Source of the DNA: an uncultured Collinsella sp.
Lineage (GTDB): Bacteria > Actinomycetota > Coriobacteriia > Coriobacteriales > Coriobacteriaceae
DNA length: 8,740 bases
Reading direction: 5' to 3'
Assembly (NCBI GenBank): GCA_902489515.1
Contig: CABUAL010000061.1
Location: 1 to 8,740, forward strand
A program made the position numbers and the translations under genes. Numbering within the stretch: the stretch's first letter is position 1; every line of letters starts with the position of its first letter. Below the pieces are notes generated by a model that saw only the letters and a program-made list of their open reading frames with translations, was not told where the DNA came from and ran no database searches. Below, piece by piece: positions 6,009-8,740 of the stretch.

Positions 6009-6989
6009 TTACTCGTCCAGAGCGGAAAGATCGATGCCCAGAGCCTCGGCCATCTCGTCGTTCTTGACGACAACCAGGTCCTTGCTCGAGAGATGCTTGA
6101 TCGGCATATCCTCGGGCTTGGCCTCGCCCTTCAAAATCTTGACGGCCATCTCGCCCGCGGCGTAGCCCAGATCCTCGTAGTTGATGGAGAGGGTGAACAG
6201 GCCGCCAGCCATGCACATACCCTCCTCGCCGGTCACGTAGGGAAGCTTGTTCTCCTTGCAGATCTGGCCCACCTGCGAGGCGCCCGCGGCGATGGTGTTA
6301 TCGGTGGGGGAGTACAGCGCGTCGACCTTGCCCACGGCAGATTCGACGACGGACTGGATCTCGTTGGAGCTCGAGACGGTGTAATCGGTGTAGTCCAGGC
6401 CCAGCTTGTCGAGTTCCTTCTTGGCGGCCTTGATCTGGACGTCGGAGTTGGACTCGGCGGTGCAGTAGAGCAAGCCGACCTTCTTAACGTCGGGCAGGAC
6501 CTTCTGCATCATCTCGAGCTGCTCGGCGACCGGGGTGAGGTCGGAGGCGCCGGTGACGTTGGTGCCGGGCTTATCGTTGTCCTGGACCAGGCCCGAGGCG
6601 GCGTAGTCGGTGATGGCGCAGCCCACGATGGGGATATCGGCGGTGGCGCCAGCGGCGGCCTGCGCGGCGGGCGTAGCGATGGCATAGATCAGGTCGACGC
6701 CATCGCCCACGAACTTGTCGGCGATGGACTTACACGTGGACTGGTCATTCTGGGCGTTCTTCTGGTCGATTTTGACCTTAAGGCCGCTCTTCTTGATGGC
6801 CTTGACGAAGCCGTCGTTGGCGGCGTCGAGTGCGGAGTGCTCGGTGAGCTGCAGAATGCCGACGGTGTAGTCGGAACCGGCGGCAGCAGAGCCGGAACCA
6901 GAGTTGCCGCCGCATCCGGCGAGCGGAGCGAGCGCGAGCAGGCCGGCAGAGACCAGAAGGCTCCTGCGGCTGATGGTGATGTCCTTCAT
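6009..6989 (-). CDS. ABC transporter substrate-binding lipoprotein (TrpX-like, COG2984-type)
   Basis: A 326-aa binding protein anchored outside the membrane as a lipoprotein, delivering ligand to the permease encoded next. The N-terminus MKDITISRRSLL has a twin-arginine-like SRR, then a hydrophobic stretch and lipobox LAGC (23-26), followed by a Ser/Gly-rich linker. The mature part opens with YTVGILQLTEHSALD, typical of the TrpX/COG2984 family, and shows the two-lobe pattern with VGLLYC and DALYSPTDN strands. The frame is open 16 codons further upstream, but the ATG at 6989 is chosen because it follows GGGGG at proper spacing and gives a clean signal peptide. Streptococcal TrpX and Clostridium relatives take tryptophan or tyrosine; the ligand here is not determined. 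A promoter at 7053-7080 precedes it. Confidence 0.9.
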   Translation of the reverse strand: MKDITISRRSLLVSAGLLALAPLAGCGGNSGSGSAAAGSDYTVGILQLTEHSALDAANDGFVKAIKKSGLKVKIDQKNAQNDQSTCKSIADKFVGDGVDLIYAIATPAAQAAAGATADIPIVGCAITDYAASGLVQDNDKPGTNVTGASDLTPVAEQLEMMQKVLPDVKKVGLLYCTAESNSDVQIKAAKKELDKLGLDYTDYTVSSSNEIQSVVESAVGKVDALYSPTDNTIAAGASQVGQICKENKLPYVTGEEGMCMAGGLFTLSINYEDLGYAAGEMAVKILKGEAKPEDMPIKHLSSKDLVVVKNDEMAEALGIDLSALDE

Positions 6990-7024
6990 ATCGTTACCCC
7001 CAGTATAGAAATGGCTGGAAACAC

Positions 7025-7080
7025 TGCACTCAAACAAAGTGCAAGTGGAACTATAGTAGCGCTGATGTCCATTTTTACAA
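7025..7080 (-). promoter_or_regulatory. Candidate sigma-70 promoter and 5'-leader hairpin of the importer operon
   Basis: On the minus strand TTGTAA (7080-7075) and TACTAT (7058-7053) are separated by 16 bases, close to sigma-70 consensus. This puts the transcript start near 7046, about 57 bases before the binding-protein ATG. In the leader, TGCACT (7025-7030) and AGTGCA (7038-7043) form a 6-bp hairpin at the extreme 5' end, which could protect the transcript or act as an operator. No T-box or riboswitch consensus is seen. Confidence 0.5.
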
Positions 7081-7107
7081 CAGCCTGGCGGGTTTTTTAA
7101 TACAGAA

Positions 7108-7140
7108 TCGGATGGGCGGTACGGGTAGTCGAATGGGCGG
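7108..7140. repeat. Pair of direct repeats upstream of the importer promoter
   Basis: TCGGATGGGCGG (7108-7119) and TCGAATGGGCGG (7129-7140) match at 11 of 12 positions and are spaced 21 bp start to start, two DNA turns. The nearer copy begins 28 bp upstream of the -35 box, a usual place for an activator site. They lie between the WYL regulator gene, which ends at 7150, and the promoter. Confidence 0.4.
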
Positions 7141-7149
7141 CGGAGGGTC

Positions 7150-7935
7150 TTATGCGGCGGAGGAGGCGTCGTCCTCGTCCAGGGCGGCGAAGAGCTTCTT
7201 GCCGTCGAGCAGGCGCGTGCTGACGTTTCTCATACGGGCGATCTCGACGGTGCGCAGCGTATCGTCGGTGCCTCGGGCGTCGTAGACCGTTCCCAGCAGA
7301 TACGAGATGCCATCGCGCTGCCTGATGGCAAAGGGACGGAGTGTCATCCGTGCTGCTTCGGTTTCGCCGCGTGTCGTGACGCTCGAAATATCAAAACTCA
7401 CCGTGGTTCCGTGGTCGATGGCCTGCTCGACGAGCTCGCACGTGTCGATGCGCTTGATGGGCGTGCGTGTTGCCTTGGTAGCCTTGCTGCCTGCGCTTGG
7501 AGCGGGTTCGGGTGTATCGAGGTAGCCGCGAACGTCGGCGCTCGCCATGGCAACTAAGTGCTGCGCCATGCTCTTGCGGATAGCGATAGGCGTGGAGCGG
7601 TTGCGCATGACCATACCGTGGAGCCGGATGATCTCTTCATCGGTGAGCGGGCGGGTAAGAAGTTTGTAGCCCACGCCGCGTTTGTATTCAATTTCGTATC
7701 CGGCATGGCGAAGCGCGGAGATGGCGGTGTAGATGCTGCGCCGCGCCGCCGAGATGGGCATGCGGGCGGGGTCGTCGGGATGGGCGAGGCGCCGGATCAG
7801 CTCATCGGAAAGCATGGCCTTGTCTTCGCCGGTGTTTTCGCTCAAGAGCTGCAGGATACGAACGGCGCGATAGGCTGCCATCGAGGCGGCGCCCCTCGTC
7901 GTGGTGTCGTAGGTTTCAACAGCGGCTTCGGTCAT
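7150..7935 (-). CDS. Winged-helix transcriptional regulator with WYL domain
   Basis: A 261-aa cytosolic regulator. Residues about 19-92 form a winged helix: the RRSIYTAISALRHAGYEIEY segment is the recognition helix and start of the wing, and KRGVGYKLL is the wing end, as in DeoR/HTH_11-type WYL proteins. After a Ser/Lys/Thr-rich linker, the rest (about 160-245) looks like a WYL domain: LRPFAIRQRDGISYLLG matches the core pattern, but with Ser in place of the eponymous Trp (ISYLLG). WYL domains usually sense nucleic acid or small ligands, so this change may alter ligand binding. Start ATG 7935 is chosen because AAGGA lies 10 bases upstream; a GTG three codons earlier (7944) sits only one base after that site. 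It lies upstream of and co-directional with the importer, which it may regulate (inference). Confidence 0.8.
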   Translation of the reverse strand: MTEAAVETYDTTTRGAASMAAYRAVRILQLLSENTGEDKAMLSDELIRRLAHPDDPARMPISAARRSIYTAISALRHAGYEIEYKRGVGYKLLTRPLTDEEIIRLHGMVMRNRSTPIAIRKSMAQHLVAMASADVRGYLDTPEPAPSAGSKATKATRTPIKRIDTCELVEQAIDHGTTVSFDISSVTTRGETEAARMTLRPFAIRQRDGISYLLGTVYDARGTDDTLRTVEIARMRNVSTRLLDGKKLFAALDEDDASSAA

Positions 7936-8052
7936 GGTGCCCACGTCCTTTCCGTTTTGGGTGGCGACGGTATGGAGCCTAGGACGCGGGGCTTTCCCAG
8001 GGGCGCAGGGCGCTCTGGGCGGTCGGTAGTCGTCGGCAAACGGCGGGTCGAG

Positions 8053-8115
8053 TTTTCAACAGCCCTGCTCAACTGACCAAAAACTTGCCAAAAGCTTGAC
8101 GGATGCTGTTGAAAA
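8053..8115. repeat. 11-bp inverted repeat in the WYL gene's upstream region
   Basis: TTTTCAACAGC (8053-8063) and its exact complement (8105-8115) are 41 bp apart. The right arm shares its A-run with the U-tract of the asnS terminator. The interval is AT-richer than its surroundings and contains two similar minus-strand words, TTTGGCAAG and TTTGGTCAG. It may be a pair of operator half-sites for the regulator downstream; no clear -10/-35 pair was found here. The remaining bases 7945-8050 show nothing I can name. Confidence 0.4.
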
Positions 8116-8147
8116 AAGCGTCTCTCGACCGATGTCGAGAGACGCTT
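8112..8147 (-). terminator. Rho-independent terminator of asnS
   Basis: Arms 8116-8129 and 8134-8147 form a 14-bp perfect stem with the 4-base loop CGAT, followed on the minus strand by TTTTTT (8117-8112, partly shared with the stem). It begins 47 bases past the asnS stop codon, and is the strongest terminator in the window. Confidence 0.92.
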
Positions 8148-8193
8148 GTGCGATGAGCGTTGGCGTGTGGCGACGCGAGCTAGCGTTCGACGA

Positions 8194-8740
8194 TTAGAAG
8201 TCGGCGTTGCCCACGGTGCGCGGGTGCGGCAGGACGTCGCGGATGTTGCCCACGCCGGTCAGATACATGACCAAGCGCTCGAAGCCCAGACCGTAGCCGG
8301 CGTGCTTGCAGGAACCGTAGCGGCGCAGGTCAAGGTAGTACTTGTACTGCTCGGGATTCATACCCAGGTCCTTGATGCGGGCCTCGAGCAGATCCAGGCG
8401 CTCCTCGCGCTGGGAGCCACCGATGATCTCGCCGATGCCCGGCACCAGGCAGTCGGCGGCGGCGACGGTCTTGCCGTCCTCGTTCATGCGCATGTAGAAC
8501 GCCTTGATCTCGGCCGGGTAGTCGGTCACGAAGGTCGGGCGCTTAAAGTGCTCCTCGGTCAGGAAACGCTCGTGCTCGGTTTGCAGGTCGATGCCCCAGC
8601 TCACGGGATAGTCAAACTTGTGACCGGCGGCGACGGCCTGCTCCAGGATCTCGACGGCCTCGGTGTAGGTAACGCGGGCAAAGTCGGAGTTGGCGACATG
8701 GTCCAGGCGCTCGACACCGTGTCCGGCCAGCTCAATGCCG
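8194..8740 (-). CDS. asnS: Asparagine--tRNA ligase, C-terminal part (5' end outside the window)
   Basis: The last 181 residues of class II asparaginyl-tRNA synthetase, which activates asparagine with ATP and charges tRNA-Asn in the cytosol. The reading frame runs through the right edge of the window without a start; an internal GTG at 8602-8604 encodes the Val of VSWGID and is not the start. Seen features: [20 protein letters not shown], which is characteristic of AsnRS rather than Asp[20 protein letters not shown], and motif 3 [15 protein letters not shown] with the ATP-binding arginine, followed by the conserved end [17 protein letters not shown]. The C-terminus is complete and normal. A terminator follows. 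Presence of AsnRS suggests direct charging of tRNA-Asn in this organism; whether a GatCAB route also exists cannot be seen. Confidence 0.97.
   Translation of the reverse strand, partial: GIELAGHGVERLDHVANSDFARVTYTEAVEILEQAVAAGHKFDYPVSWGIDLQTEHERFLTEEHFKRPTFVTDYPAEIKAFYMRMNEDGKTVAAADCLVPGIGEIIGGSQREERLDLLEARIKDLGMNPEQYKYYLDLRRYGSCKHAGYGLGFERLVMYLTGVGNIRDVLPHPRTVGNADF

Noticed and set aside
5883..7100. 405-codon open frame on the plus strand opposite the binding-protein gene
   Set aside because: It is antisense to a clear lipoprotein gene; the product is a Gly/Val/Leu/Asp-rich low-information sequence typical of a codon-bias shadow, with no ribosome-binding site.
7079..7100. T-run at 7093-7098 as a plus-strand terminator
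   Set aside because: The preceding bases form no stable stem and no plus-strand gene lies to its left.

Overview
The window looks like chromosome from a high-GC, host-associated actinobacterium, most likely of the Coriobacteriia (Collinsella/Olsenella type). This is inference from base composition, protein character and the recurring GACAGGCACC-loop hairpins; no marker settles it. All recognisable genes read on the minus strand, so the window is best read from right to left.

Right end: the 3' part of asnS (asparaginyl-tRNA synthetase) closes with a strong U-tract terminator (8112-8147). After a 249-bp gap holding an 11-bp inverted repeat comes a winged-helix/WYL regulator (7150-7935). Next is a three-gene ABC importer of the TrpXYZ-like class: lipoprotein binding protein (6009-6989), permease (4881-5804) and ATPase (4094-4888, start codon overlapping the permease stop). 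A plausible sigma-70 promoter (7053-7080) and a pair of direct repeats one 21-bp period apart precede it.

Middle: the 335-bp gap 3759-4093 contains two tandem terminator-like hairpins, a probable frameshifted relic of a small secreted-protein gene, and a classical terminator just upstream of an MscS-family channel (2991-3758).

Left: a 638-aa protein without a signal peptide (981-2897) appears to join a ParB-like N-terminal region to a BMP/nucleoside-binding-protein-like C-terminal domain. Its stop overlaps by four bases (ATGA) the start of a Calcineurin-like metallophosphoesterase (274-984), so the two are probably co-translated. This pair is the best candidate for an undescribed system: a cytosolic ligand sensor coupled to a phosphoesterase. 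The far left (1-273) holds a plus-strand terminator, another GACAGGCACC hairpin, and a 100-bp long inverted repeat with many G-U pairs and short flanking direct repeats.

A family of four hairpins recurs (72-118, 2954-2992, 4000-4039, 4054-4096). Their stems vary by compensatory changes while the loop stays close to GGGACAGGCACC; two of the four begin exactly at a gene's stop codon.
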